Positions 49,770 through 59,826 of a stretch of 64,000 nucleotides of DNA are shown piece by piece. Each line of letters starts with the position of its first letter. Position 1 is the stretch's first letter. The DNA is taken from assembly GCA_026770025.1 (NCBI GenBank), contig JAMXDE010000017.1:496001-560000 (forward strand). The letters are read 5' to 3'. The position numbers were made by a program, and so were the translations under genes. Under the pieces are notes generated by a model that saw nothing but the letters and a program-made list of their open reading frames with translations, was not told the DNA's origin and searched no databases. Source of the DNA: Craspedostauros australis. Its lineage: Eukaryota; Bacillariophyta; Bacillariophyceae; Mastogloiales; Achnanthaceae.

Positions 49770-50429
49770 AGTGGTCGCAAACAGAAACACATAGTCGTAT
49801 GTACACGTGTACGATACCTTCATGGCTCATCACGTAGCTCGTACCATGGAGAGATGGAAATTTAGAAACAGCGCCGAGCCAGAACCCACTTAGAGCGGAG
49901 CAGACTTTGATGCTACGCCAGTGCATAGTATGACATACGCATTTAATATTGCAGTAAGCTATGGCATGTGTATTGTTAGACAGGAGTGCGAGCTACGAGT
50001 ACAGTAGAGTACAGCAGAGTACAACAACCAACCCATCCAACCACCCTGTGCCAACCAACGAAGGGATCAAAATGGACATTGGTGGGATCGCGCAGGTCGA
50101 GGATATTTGCGCGCACCTTGATCATTGCGTTTTATTCACACTTGAATACAACTGAATGTTCCGAATAAAGGTGAGCACAAAACACTTCACAAAACCGCGG
50201 TGTCACCAGTTCGGAGGGAAAATGGAGGACTGTTCCGTCAACACGGTCATGGGAACACCAAGATCACTTGGCAATGCTTTCTTGGTCGTCGACATAAAAC
50301 TTCATTCACAAGCGCAACATCGACAGTAACAACAGCAGTAGTTGTAGCAGCAGCAGCAGCACAAGAGCAGGCAACCACAAGTCAACGGCAACGATCACGA
50401 TAACGAGCACGACCTGCGACTTCGCCATC
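49770..50429. other. Intergenic before the amino-acid transporter
   Basis: 660 nt with no gene seen. It contains AGAGTACA-type repeats near 49992-50028 and a GCA/GTA-rich leader just before the transporter ATG. Confidence 0.45.
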
Positions 50430-52437
50430 ATGGCATCCCCGGCAGACGCCACAAGCAGCAGCAGCGCATCTGCTGCGCCACAACCCGACTGCATGGACGC
50501 AGTGAACGAGAGCCTTGGGATGGGAGCCGTAGAAGTGGAAGCACCGGCGCATAACCACCCACCGCGGCGCCAGATCTCCAACGTCTCCATGCCCAAGAAG
50601 AAGAGCGGCGTCTGTGGCGCCTCCAGCAACCTCGTCAACAGCATCGTGGGTGCTGGCATCATCGGCATTCCGTACGCTCTGCGGCAGTCGGGTATCGTCG
50701 CGGGAGTCTGTCTTCTTGTTCTTGTGGCGTACTGCACTGGTGAGTAGCCGTGTGTTGATAGTGTGTTGATAGTCGATATTGATGTGGCGTATTGCGTCGC
50801 AATGTACTATTATATAATATTATGTTATATTTTAGAATATAATATTACTTTGCACAGTTGCATTTGCCGATCCATCCACTCATCCAAAACCCCTTCATTC
50901 ATTCATTCATTCATCCAAAAAATCTTCATCCATTCATTCATCTACGTCTCCGTATCGCACCAATCCGTTTCACTTCATAGACAAATCGCTGAGGATGATC
51001 GTCGAGCTGGCCAGCTTCCATCCAACGTTGCAGCACATGGGAGTTCACACCTTCGAAGACCTCATGTCGCTTCCGTTCGGAACCAACGGTCGTCGTTTCA
51101 TCCTTTTCAACATGTTCATATTGGCCTACGGGGCGATGGTGGCATACCTCCTCATCATCAAGGACACCGTGCCCAGCGTGCTTGGCATTGCCTCGGAACC
51201 TGGCGTCGGCTCCTTCCTCGAACGCGAAGTCGTCATGATCATCACGTCGCTCTCCATCATGGTACCCCTGTCCATCCAGCGCGACATGGCCAGCCTGGCA
51301 TTCACCTCCCTCATCAGCGTCACGGCAGACATCTTCCTCGTCATATTCATCGGTGCCTACGCCCCCATCAAATCCACGGTCGGCGATGCGGGTGGCATCA
51401 ACACTGTCATCACGGAGAACATCGTCAACTCGAAGCTATTCATCGGATTGGGCATCCTCAGCACGGCCATGGCATGCCAGCACTCGGCCTTCATCGTCAG
51501 CGGTTCCCTGGACAACCTCACCAGCCATCGATGGGGCACGGTCACCTTCCGTTCCATCAACATGGCAACCTTCCTCTGCGCCATCCTCGGTGTGTGCGGC
51601 TACCTAGGATTCCTCGGTGCGACGCAGGGAGACATCCTCAACAATTTCGACGTCGATGCTCTCGAGGCCAACGCGGCGCGCACCTTGCTCACGATCACCA
51701 TGTTCTTCACGTACCCCATGGAAGCATTCGTGGCGCGTCACGTCCTCATCCAGCTATTCTACGCCGGTGACATGGACGGGCACATCATCGACCCAGCGAC
51801 GGGCACGACGCTGCCGGAACCCAAGACTCTTGGCATCCTCAATCGCCGCCACAAGGTCACCTTGCTCATCTACTTGGCGACCTTGGTCCCTGCCCTGCTC
51901 GTGGATGATTTGGGCCCCGTCCTTTCCATCACGGGATCGTTGGGCGGATCGTTGCTGAGCTACGTCGCACCTGGCATGGTGTACTTGGGCATTCACGGCG
52001 ACGACTTCCTGGCCTACATCGCCAACCTCGTGCATCCGCGTGCGTCGCCACCGAATGCGCAACTCCCCGCGGACGGCGATGCCACAGCGACCATGACAAC
52101 GAACGATGCATCGTCGATCAAACGACGGCCGGATCCGAGCGCGTCCAAACCATGGTGGTGGTATCCAACTCTCATGCCGCTGTGGGTGAAAATCGCCACG
52201 TCCGGCGCCGACGGCATGAACGAACGATTGGCAGCATTCCAGCAGGAGCATGGTCCAATCTCGCCGACGCATCTCAGCCACCCGGACGCGCAACCAACAG
52301 AATCGATCGGTCCTTGCAAACGTGATTTTTTTATCAGCATGTTCTTTATTTCGTTTGGGATCTTGGCCGCCGTCGTTGGATTGGCCTCCAATATTTATGT
52401 CGAAGTCAACGACGTCTTCTTCACGCCGTCGCGGTGA
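50430..52437 (+). CDS. SLC38/Aa_trans-type amino-acid transporter, two exons (588 aa)
   Basis: Exons 50430-50739 and 50981-52437. The 241-nt intron (GTGAGT...CATAG) splits VAYCT and DKSLRMIVELAS. The first transmembrane segment carries the family signature SSNLVNSIVGAGIIGIPYALRQSG. About ten further hydrophobic segments follow (for example ILAYGAMVAYLLIIKDTVPS, DIFLVIFIGAYAPI, ATFLCAILGVCGYLGFLGAT, and a last one FFISMFFISFGILAAVVGLA). A hydrophilic loop of about 110 residues precedes the last helix. It is likely a Na+- or H+-coupled amino-acid carrier in the plasma or vacuolar membrane; substrate cannot be read from sequence. The N-terminal 60 residues are cytosolic and Ser/Ala-rich. Confidence 0.92.
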
Positions 52438-53283
52438 GTGATGGGACTTCCAATTGCTCGAAAAGAGCAAGCTAAGGCACATCCAGTAGAATATACAACT
52501 CGGTGAATGGACATATCCGTATGGTACAACAGCCAAAAAGCTGCGTAGGAACTTTAGGCACTTGCATCTGCCATTGAGTTGAGCTTCTTTTGAGCGTCTT
52601 CTGTTGTGTGTGTGTGATTTGAGCTTTCGCATGTTGGACGAGCACATGCGTGCGTGCGTGCGTATCTGTTGGTTGCTTGTTTGGTTGCTTGTTTGGTTGG
52701 TTGTCGCATCTCCCGTGATCATCGCATGAATGAAGATTCATTCCTCAAATCTGATGATATATGTACGGAGAGCATGTAACTTGCGCACGATGTCGATACG
52801 TGGAGCCTTCGCCGACTTGTTCGTTTGTCCGATGGTATCATGGTGCCTTCTGCGCCAGCTTGAGTTGTGTAGATATTCGCTGCGCACTTGACTATCCAAT
52901 GTGGAGGTTCCAACTCCCCTCCATCCCTTTTCTGCGTGGGTGGCACCTGAGCCCATCTTGCGTTGTCGGGAGAATGGTGTATCGATTTGTCACATTTCAA
53001 TCCAGCCTCGTCGACTCCATTTCATTCATTTGACCTTCTCTCCTTCATTCATATCATACGGAGCACACCGCAAGTCAGACCAAGCCCTGTCCCTGTGAAG
53101 ATGGAATAAATTGAACATCATCTGATACGGTGCAGCATCACCATCTGCGAGACTTTGATTGCAGGGCGAGTGTCCTAAGTTCTGCCACCATCCTTGGCCA
53201 TGTGTTGCCGTACCATGCTTCTAGGATGTCATGCCATGCCATAATCGCGCTTGCACTCCGTTCGTCCGGCATTCTCAAGATTC
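52438..53283. other. Convergent intergenic region
   Basis: 846 nt between the transporter and the converging gene at 53284. A TGCG repeat (52646-52662) and TTGGTTGCTTGT repeats (52668-52704) are present. No gene is seen. Confidence 0.5.
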
Positions 53284-53886
53284 TCATAACGTTGTGGATG
53301 CACCTGCCAAGCCACCCATTTCAAGAAAGTTGGTCTTGACCAGCGTCTTCATACCCCGGAACGTCGGCCGATGCTTGGGAAGGACGGCGACGGCATCGAA
53401 TTCACCGACCTGGATGAGACCTTCGTCGAGGTCCAGCTCCACTGGCTCTTGCGTCCGCGCCTTGTAGCACACCACATCGACATCGACACCTTGCTCCGGC
53501 TTGCCGAACTTGATGACGTAGCCCTCCATCGCTTTGGCCAGCTTGATGAACTGGCACCAGCCCGAAAAGTACTTACGCCGGTTCTGATCGCCGCCCGCGA
53601 TGCCCTTGATCAATTCCACGCGACCGCCGGCCTGGCGGAACTTGAAGCCCTGGATGCTGCGTCCCTTGCCGGAGCAGAAGAAGCCGATGGCGTTGGAGGG
53701 GATGGGTCCCCTGCTGTAGTACAATACCAGCCGTCCGCCCGACGAAGGTTCGAAGGTGAGGTAGCAGCCTTCGGGCCCGTCGTCCGCCAGGATGAAGGCC
53801 TGCTTGCTGGATGATGATGCTGACAGAACGACTCCATCCGCGATGGTCGCGGCCGTATGGGGTGATGTGGGTGAGGAGCTCGTCAT
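53284..53886 (-). CDS. Conserved-looking protein of unknown function (200 aa)
   Basis: ATG at 53886 (MTSSSPTSPHTAATIADG). The frame is open a further 115 codons upstream but that part looks like a leader and has no strong start. The body is a compact beta-rich sequence with alternating hydrophobics: GCYLTFEPSSGGRLVLYYSR, IGFFCSGKGRSIQGFKFRQ, GWCQFIKLAKAMEGYVIKFG and LDLDEGLIQVGEFDAVAVLP. No catalytic signature, signal peptide or membrane segment is seen. I do not recognise the family. Its composition and length make it a convincing real gene. Confidence 0.6.
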   Translation of the reverse strand: MTSSSPTSPHTAATIADGVVLSASSSSKQAFILADDGPEGCYLTFEPSSGGRLVLYYSRGPIPSNAIGFFCSGKGRSIQGFKFRQAGGRVELIKGIAGGDQNRRKYFSGWCQFIKLAKAMEGYVIKFGKPEQGVDVDVVCYKARTQEPVELDLDEGLIQVGEFDAVAVLPKHRPTFRGMKTLVKTNFLEMGGLAGASTTL

Positions 53887-54603
53887 GTCGTTGCTGTTGC
53901 TGGTTGGTGTTGCCTGATCGGATGCGCCGGTATGCCAGTACAGCAGAGCAGAGTCGAGTCGAGTACGAGGTTGGGCTGTTTGTTTGTTGATGCTCCCGAT
54001 GGATGCTCTTTGCAAGTTGCAAGTTGTGAACTGTGAGTTCCTTGTGGCTTGTGAGTAATGCGTTGGCACCACAAAAGAACACAAATCACTTCTTCGGCAA
54101 AACAATGCAAAAGAAGGATACACACGCACCTGGCATCGCCAGAGAGTCCACATCACGGCCACGACCGCGGCAACAGAGAGTAGTAAGTCGAAGGTGCATG
54201 AAGTCTTTGTGGTGGCGCCAAACGAATCCAAAAGCCGCCAACAGGGAGTTTGGATTTGAAAATGACACGGAATCCTGATCCATATAACCGTTATTTACCT
54301 GCCACATGACCACCCGACCGGTTCGACCTATTCCTGGCAGAAATGCTGCCAACAAGTGGTTGGTGGCAAATTTCGACAAACGCTCGCACTCACAACAACA
54401 AATCAAAACCAGGAAAGAGGAATGAAAGAACAAAATTTCGAACCTCTGTTTCCTCCATCTCTGCCTCTTTTGTGATGCATCTCCATCTCACAAAATCAGA
54501 TCATCACTGGATCCAAACAGCAACAGCAACAAAACACAACGACAAGCACACGCATACTCATCTGCACATACTCGCAAAGTATCCATCACAACCGACGTTC
54601 AAA
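53887..54603. other. Divergent promoter region
   Basis: 717 nt between the head-to-head starts at 53886 (-) and 54604 (+). GTCGAGTCGAGTAC repeats lie near 53950-53970, and a CA-rich leader precedes the WGR-protein ATG. No clear ORF. Confidence 0.4.
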
Positions 54604-55338
54604 ATGGCAGCCACAGCCGCAGCAACAATCCGAAACCCATTCCGCATGTCCAGACACAGCACCAAGACAAGCCCCGCAAAGGCCAAGAAGAGCACCATGA
54701 CCAAAAAGAGGATGGGCAAAGCCAAGCATACCACGCGCAACAACAAGGCTCGTGCGGGTGTCGTCATTCAGCAATTGCCTCGCCGTTCCACAAGGCATCG
54801 CAAGCAAACCGAGTTCCTCGCGGACGAGCACGAGTGCACTCAAACAAAGGCAAGTGGGAAGGCCAGCAGCAAGCCAACGGCCACCACCGTTGCCAACAAG
54901 AAGCCCATGCGCGTCAAGCAACCTCAACCCGACGCGGAGCCATCACATTTGCACGAGCACCGTGATGCTAACGACATGTTCGGCCCAGACGAGTACGAAG
55001 TGCTGTGGCACAACGCATCCAGCCAGTACTACGATGCCAACCTGCGCAAGCATCATCGCTGCCACCTGCGCTTCATTCGCCTGCAGTTGCTGCAGCGCAT
55101 TGACGATGACGGTGATGAGAAGAAACGCTTCGTGTTGTGGAAGAAGGTGGGGTTCGTCGGGTCAGAAACCTGCGCCAGGATGATTCCGCGCTTCTTCCAG
55201 CGCAAGTTGGATGCCACGTGCTCCTTCCGCGAGGAGTACAAACTCTTCACCGGCAACGCCTTTGACAGCGTGAAGCAGTTCAAGGAAGGTCAGGGACTGG
55301 GATACCAGCCAAGTCATCTCTGGGCCTGTGATTGGTGA
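54604..55338 (+). CDS. Stand-alone WGR-domain protein with basic N-terminus (244 aa)
   Basis: ATG at 54604. Residues 1-100 are very basic (RMSRHSTKTSPAKAKKSTMT, KKRMGKAKHTTRNNKAR) and look like a nuclear, DNA-binding tail. Residues about 128-232 follow the WGR pattern of PARP1/2/3-type proteins: YEVLWHNAS, HLRFIRLQLLQR (cf. 'NKFYxIQLL'), FVLWKKVGFVG (cf. 'WGRVGexG'), FREEYKLFTGNAF (cf. 'FxxkFxxKTGNxW') and a terminal GLGYQP. The central Trp-Gly-Arg itself is WKK here. WGR domains bind DNA ends and nicks and pass a signal to a catalytic domain; none is present, so this could be an accessory factor or regulator of DNA repair. The fit is by eye and needs a profile search. Confidence 0.72.
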   Translation: MAATAAATIRNPFRMSRHSTKTSPAKAKKSTMTKKRMGKAKHTTRNNKARAGVVIQQLPRRSTRHRKQTEFLADEHECTQTKASGKASSKPTATTVANKKPMRVKQPQPDAEPSHLHEHRDANDMFGPDEYEVLWHNASSQYYDANLRKHHRCHLRFIRLQLLQRIDDDGDEKKRFVLWKKVGFVGSETCARMIPRFFQRKLDATCSFREEYKLFTGNAFDSVKQFKEGQGLGYQPSHLWACDW

Positions 55339-55907
55339 AGACATTCGTGTATGACTGGCACGACATCACTCCAAGTTGCACAACAATACTATATAATACT
55401 TTAATCTATCCCAAAATACACTCATACTAGTATGAAGACCAGAAGTAGCAGCGTGAAAGTAGAATAGTCGAGGAGGGAGGTGTTGCATCCGTCGTGCCAT
55501 TTATGCTCTACTCGGGTGTGTTTGTGTGTGGGTTTGGATCACTGTGTCGATTTCATGGCGAAGAAGTCCGCCGAGTCAATCATGAATTGTCTTGAATTGA
55601 TTCGTTTGACTAAATGTCCCCAACCGTCCACATTTTCGACAACCACCCAAAAAACGAAGCTGTCAACCACTTTCTTTCAACATCGTCGCAACCAACGTTG
55701 CCAACACCACCGCTTCGTACATTGCCCTCGTTGAACGTTGACGCTCCGACCATCCAGGCTCCGACTCACATGCTCACATGCTCACATACCCACATACCCA
55801 CATACTCACAGACTCGCGCATTCACGTCCACACTAATAACTGAAAGGAAGAATACAAAGAGTATTATATTATATTGTATTATATTATATCATAGAATACA
55901 AAACACC
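55339..55907. other. Intergenic between the WGR and CwfJ-like genes
   Basis: 569 nt. AT-rich words at 55386-55412 (ACTATATAATACT) may be 3' processing signals of the WGR gene; CACATACCCACATAC repeats occur near 55775-55805. The promoter block at 55858-55902 is listed separately. Confidence 0.45.
55858..55902 (+). promoter_or_regulatory. AT-rich putative core promoter of the CwfJ-like gene
   Basis: A 45-nt run of TATTATATTATAT-like words ending in ATCATAGAATAC, immediately before the leader AAAACACCATG. It is the strongest example of the recurring AT-rich block. Confidence 0.35.
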
Positions 55908-58670
55908 ATGGGAAAGGCCAAGATATTGCTGGCCGGTTCGGTGCAAGGCAACGCGAGTGTGCTGGTGAAGAAGATCAAGGCGTTGCAGTCCAGCAAGGCT
56001 GGTCCGTTCGATGTCTGCTTCTGCCTCGGTCCATGGCAGAGCCCTGACGTCAAGGTGGACGAAGAGACCTTGCTCAGTCAGGTCAAGGACCTTCCGCTGC
56101 CGGTGTACCTGACGCAGTATCCCGGGTTCCTGTCCGGCGGCACGGATGGCGACGGACCGTCCAAGCCTCTGAAGATTGCGGACAATCTCTTCGTGCTGGG
56201 CGACAAGAACGACAACCAGGCGGGATTATGGGAACTGGAGCTGAGCAGCCACGCCAAGCCGCTCACGGTGGTATCCTGTCCACCGCACTTCCGCATGGAT
56301 GCGGCGCATGCTGCTGGGTTGCACAAATCGCTCGCCGATGCGTCGTTCAAGGGCTGCGACTTCCTCTTCACGCATGACTGGCCGCAAGGGATGGATGACA
56401 TTGTCAACACGGACATCTCCAAGCTCTCCTTCGATGTGTGCGAGATCGCCATGAAGTGCAAGCCGCGGTACCACGCCTCGTTCAGCGACGGCTTTCATCA
56501 GTCGCCCGCATTCCGCCTGCCCGACACGAAGCATCTGGGGCGCTTCCTCTCCATGGGACCCGTGGTGCCGGGCAAGCCAGCCAAGACCAAGAAGTACATC
56601 CATGCGCTGGGGATCGAACCGGTGCAGGCAAATCCAGCACCTCCGACGCCGGACACACCGGCTTTGCCGTGCCCCTACGCCAACGCCGTGGTCAACGATG
56701 ATCTGATGCGCATCGGCGGCGGACCGGGATTTTCGCGCATGTCGGGTCCATCGTCCTTCTCGCGATTTGGCAACAACCCCAAACGCAAGCGCGACAATGA
56801 TCCTCGCAACCAGGGCATGACTCCGCCCAATGACAAAACGTCCACGCTCTTCCTGTATGGCATCCACAACGATCGTTCCGGCGACCTGCAGTCCACCCAA
56901 TCCTTCACCTTGCTGCGCGCCTTCCGCAAGTACAAGGCCAAGCAGGTGCGCCATCTGCCCAACTCCCAGGCCCCCAAGTTCTGCTTCTTGGAATTCGATG
57001 ACCAGCGCGCCGCCATGGAATGTCTCGACGCGTGTCGCGGCGAGGTCTTCATCAACGGCGTCCGATTGACGCTGAAATGGGCGAACGCCAACAACAATGC
57101 CAACAACAAGCGATCCAGGCAGGGTGACGGGCCGTCCAAATCGCAGTACCCGACGCAAGAGGAAGCAGCCACATCGACGACGCTCTTCTTCCATCCACCG
57201 TCCGACAAGAATATTACGCTCATCGATCCCGATCAGGGTGATGGTGCTGGTGCTGACGCTGATGCCGACAAGGACAAGGGCAAGGGCAAGGATAAGGATG
57301 ATGCGGACGCAGACAAGGCCAAGGACGATGCTGCCGATGCCGACAATGCTGACGACGCCAAAAAGGACAAGGACGCAGAGATGGCGGAAGCGAAGAAGGA
57401 GGAAGAAGCAACAGCCGATGGTGATGACAAGGATGAAGACAAGAAGGAGGAGGAGACGGAAGGTGGCGATGGCGACGGCGATGATGCCAAGCTTGCAAAA
57501 GGAGAGGCAAACGAGGAGGTCAAAGAGGGCGATGGCGAAGACGGTGAAAAGAAGCCGGAGAAGCCAGAGCCAAAGAGCAAGTTTGGCGACGCTCTGCGCC
57601 TGTTTGTGGCGGACACTCTGGAGCATGTCATCAACGAGGGTGTGGAGGATCCTGCGGATCGCGTGACCGTGGAGACCGAACCGGCCCTGAAGGTGGAGAT
57701 CCGCATCAAGGAGAAGTACGGCTTCTTGCAGTTCGCATCGCATGCTGCAGCCACCATGGCATTGGCGGCGTTGACCACCAGCACCGACGGCGGCGTGTTG
57801 GTGCCACCGCCTCCCAGCACCGGTGGTAGCGGCGGATCGCCAAAGCCGCCATCAGAGCTGGTCGGAACCACGTTGCGTTGGGCCAAGGGAGAGGAAAAGA
57901 CCGGCAAGGACAGGAAGAAGAAGACCAGCAAGGACTACATGCAGGCGCTGGGGCTGAAGCGCAAGCACTTCCCGGCCGATGCCAGGACTGACTGCTGGTT
58001 CTGCTTGGCGTCTTCGACGTGCGAGAAGCACCTCATCACTGGTGTCTACGAGACCTCCTACTCGACGATGCCCAAGGGTCCCGCCCATCCCGGGCACGTC
58101 CTGCTGGTGCCCGTGGCGCATTCCAGCCAGGGAGCCTGGACCATGGGATCGAAGGGCGGCACGGAGATCCTGGAACTGAAAGACCGCGTCAAGGAGCACG
58201 CCTCAAAGGTGTATGACATGGACCTTTTCGTGTTCGAGCGTGCCATTGATACGCGCGGTGGATACCACACGCACGTGCAGTGCATCCCCATCCCACGTGG
58301 CATCTCGACGGATCTGCAGAAGGTGATGGTGGCGCACGCCAAGGCCAGCGGCTTCGAGCTGCGGCCGATCCAATCCGATCTGGGCATCACCGCCATGCTG
58401 TCCGAGGAGGACAACTACTTTTACGCCGAGGTTGCCACCGATCTCTCGGTGAGCCGGTTCCTGTACAAGGCTGTCGCAGAGGATGGTGATACTGTGGATG
58501 CCAAGACCGGCAAGCGGCGCCCCCGCGTGCCCCTGCAGTTCGGTCGCGAAGTGCTGGCGTCGGTGCTGAAGAAGCCGGAGCTGGCGCATTGGAAGTCCTG
58601 CGTTGTGGATCAAGACAAGGAGGCAGAGATGGCAGCCACGTTGCGCGAGACGCTGTCCGAGCACACGTGA
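55908..58670 (+). CDS. CwfJ/CWF19L1-like splicing or debranching-associated protein with RRM (920 aa)
   Basis: ATG at 55908. Residues 1-240 form the Drn1/CWF19L1 N-terminal domain related to the debranching-enzyme phosphoesterase (KILLAGSVQGN, FDVCFCLGPW, LFVLGDKND, FLFTHDWPQGM). An RNA-recognition motif at about 305-390 (STLFLYGIHN, KFCFLEFDDQRAAMECLDA) follows. The middle (about 440-560) is a repetitive Asp/Lys/Ala/Glu tract. A CwfJ C-terminal part begins at about 690: DCWFCLASSTCEKHLITG and a HIT-like HTHVQCIPIPRG (about 784-796), then a second CwfJ C-terminal region to the end. Family members associate with the spliceosome and the lariat debranching enzyme. HIT-like His residues are present. 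No intron is seen. Confidence 0.92.
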   Translation: MGKAKILLAGSVQGNASVLVKKIKALQSSKAGPFDVCFCLGPWQSPDVKVDEETLLSQVKDLPLPVYLTQYPGFLSGGTDGDGPSKPLKIADNLFVLGDKNDNQAGLWELELSSHAKPLTVVSCPPHFRMDAAHAAGLHKSLADASFKGCDFLFTHDWPQGMDDIVNTDISKLSFDVCEIAMKCKPRYHASFSDGFHQSPAFRLPDTKHLGRFLSMGPVVPGKPAKTKKYIHALGIEPVQANPAPPTPDTPALPCPYANAVVNDDLMRIGGGPGFSRMSGPSSFSRFGNNPKRKRDNDPRNQGMTPPNDKTSTLFLYGIHNDRSGDLQSTQSFTLLRAFRKYKAKQVRHLPNSQAPKFCFLEFDDQRAAMECLDACRGEVFINGVRLTLKWANANNNANNKRSRQGDGPSKSQYPTQEEAATSTTLFFHPPSDKNITLIDPDQGDGAGADADADKDKGKGKDKDDADADKAKDDAADADNADDAKKDKDAEMAEAKKEEEATADGDDKDEDKKEEETEGGDGDGDDAKLAKGEANEEVKEGDGEDGEKKPEKPEPKSKFGDALRLFVADTLEHVINEGVEDPADRVTVETEPALKVEIRIKEKYGFLQFASHAAATMALAALTTSTDGGVLVPPPPSTGGSGGSPKPPSELVGTTLRWAKGEEKTGKDRKKKTSKDYMQALGLKRKHFPADARTDCWFCLASSTCEKHLITGVYETSYSTMPKGPAHPGHVLLVPVAHSSQGAWTMGSKGGTEILELKDRVKEHASKVYDMDLFVFERAIDTRGGYHTHVQCIPIPRGISTDLQKVMVAHAKASGFELRPIQSDLGITAMLSEEDNYFYAEVATDLSVSRFLYKAVAEDGDTVDAKTGKRRPRVPLQFGREVLASVLKKPELAHWKSCVVDQDKEAEMAATLRETLSEHT

Positions 58671-59040
58671 AGGACAAGCTGTGGTGGCGATGCATGAATG
58701 CAGCATTGGCATGGCATAGCTTGAAACGGAATGGAAAATGTAATGCTAATGCAATAGTCGGAAATGATGTGCCCAAACATACACAGAGTACGTACCATAT
58801 GTTACTACAACTGTACGTATGCTCCATGACTGGCATGTGTGCTGGTATTGTATAATACCTGGAGTGTGATAGATTGCTCGGGAGAATACGAGTACATGAA
58901 TGTCACATGCGTCGATAAGCATTCAATCGGGGGACGACGCCAGGAGCCACACCACCAACAAAGCAGGTAGAGCATCCTCACACAGAGATAAAAGTTGATG
59001 GAGGGAACATACCTACGTTAATTAACTTGCGATTCCTGCT
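58671..59040. other. Convergent 3' intergenic space
   Basis: 370 nt between converging genes. GTATTGTATAATACC (58845-58859) is a palindromic AT-rich word; AAAACGGAATGG-like sequence precedes it. No gene is seen. Confidence 0.5.
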
Positions 59041-59826
59041 CTAATATACTTGATCATCGTCGTCACTGTCGTCGCTGCTACTGCTGCTGCTTGAACCATC
59101 GTCCTCGTCGTTTATATTTTGAGTCGACTTGTCACTTGATTTCCTTTCGTTTTCACTTTCAGATGAAGAAGAGCTTGAGTCAGAGTCGCTACTGCTACCA
59201 TCTTCGTCGCCCGCCTTTCCATTCGATTCTGATGTCGACTGCTTCGCCTTCTTCTGTTCCTTCTCACTGCTCCCGTCGGCATCCTTTTTGTTGTCATCGT
59301 CATCGTCGTTGTTGCTGCTATTGTTGTTCTTCTTGTTTGCATTCTTTTCCCACGACCGTCGGATGTGATCATCCACTTCGTGGCTGAACATGCAGTTGGC
59401 CCCCTTCTTGCAGATGCCCTTCTTGACGAAAAAGGCGCACAGCCGATCCTTCTTATCCTTGACCTCCTCATCCACAGGCCGCGCGAAACGACACGGCTCA
59501 TCCGCCTTCTTCTTCATGCAGAAGAAGAAGTACTTGCCGACGGCGCGCGAGTTCTCGTTGACACGGGAATGCTTGACCTTCTTGAGACGCGAGGGGATGC
59601 CGCAGAAGCACCGCGGCGGCTTGATCTTCTGCATGGCGCGGGCACGCTCAATGTCGTCCTGGGAGGGGTCGACGCCGGCCACGGGCGTGTGGCTCGAGTT
59701 GCGCATCTTCTTGCGGCGTTTGGGGCATCTCTGAATCCAGTGGCCGGCGATGTTGCAGTTCTTGCAGACGTAGCCGTCGGAGGGAGTCGACTGCTGTAGC
59801 CGTTTCGACTTCACTTCGTCTACCAT
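59041..59826 (-). CDS. CCHC-GRF-CCCH triple zinc-finger protein (261 aa)
   Basis: ATG at 59826 (MVDEVKSKRLQQ). Three different zinc sites occur in order. A CCHC knuckle has C21, C24, H29, C34 (VCKNCNIAGHWIQRC). A GRF-type finger has C73, C75, C103 and C112 (RCFCGIPSR ... KYFFFCMKKKADEPCRFARP). A CCCH finger has C130, C139, C145, H149 (CAFFVKKGICKKGANCMFSH, spacing 8-5-3). The last 100 residues are a Ser/Asp/Lys-rich disordered tail (poly-Asn and Ser-Asp runs). CCHC and CCCH fingers usually bind single-stranded RNA, and GRF fingers bind single-stranded nucleic acid in repair factors. It is therefore probably an RNA-processing or nucleic-acid-handling protein; the partner is unknown. The frame is open upstream, but only with leader-like sequence. 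Confidence 0.82.
   Translation of the reverse strand: MVDEVKSKRLQQSTPSDGYVCKNCNIAGHWIQRCPKRRKKMRNSSHTPVAGVDPSQDDIERARAMQKIKPPRCFCGIPSRLKKVKHSRVNENSRAVGKYFFFCMKKKADEPCRFARPVDEEVKDKKDRLCAFFVKKGICKKGANCMFSHEVDDHIRRSWEKNANKKNNNSSNNDDDDDNKKDADGSSEKEQKKAKQSTSESNGKAGDEDGSSSDSDSSSSSSESENERKSSDKSTQNINDEDDGSSSSSSSDDSDDDDQVY

Noticed and set aside
53887-54231. Extension of the 53284-53886 ORF with a hydrophobic start
   Set aside because: No strong start codon context, and the sequence is CAGAGTC-type repeats; more likely leader.
55614-55907. Extension of the CwfJ-like ORF upstream
   Set aside because: Translates the AT-rich promoter block and CACATAC repeats; family alignment begins at MGKAKILLAGSV.
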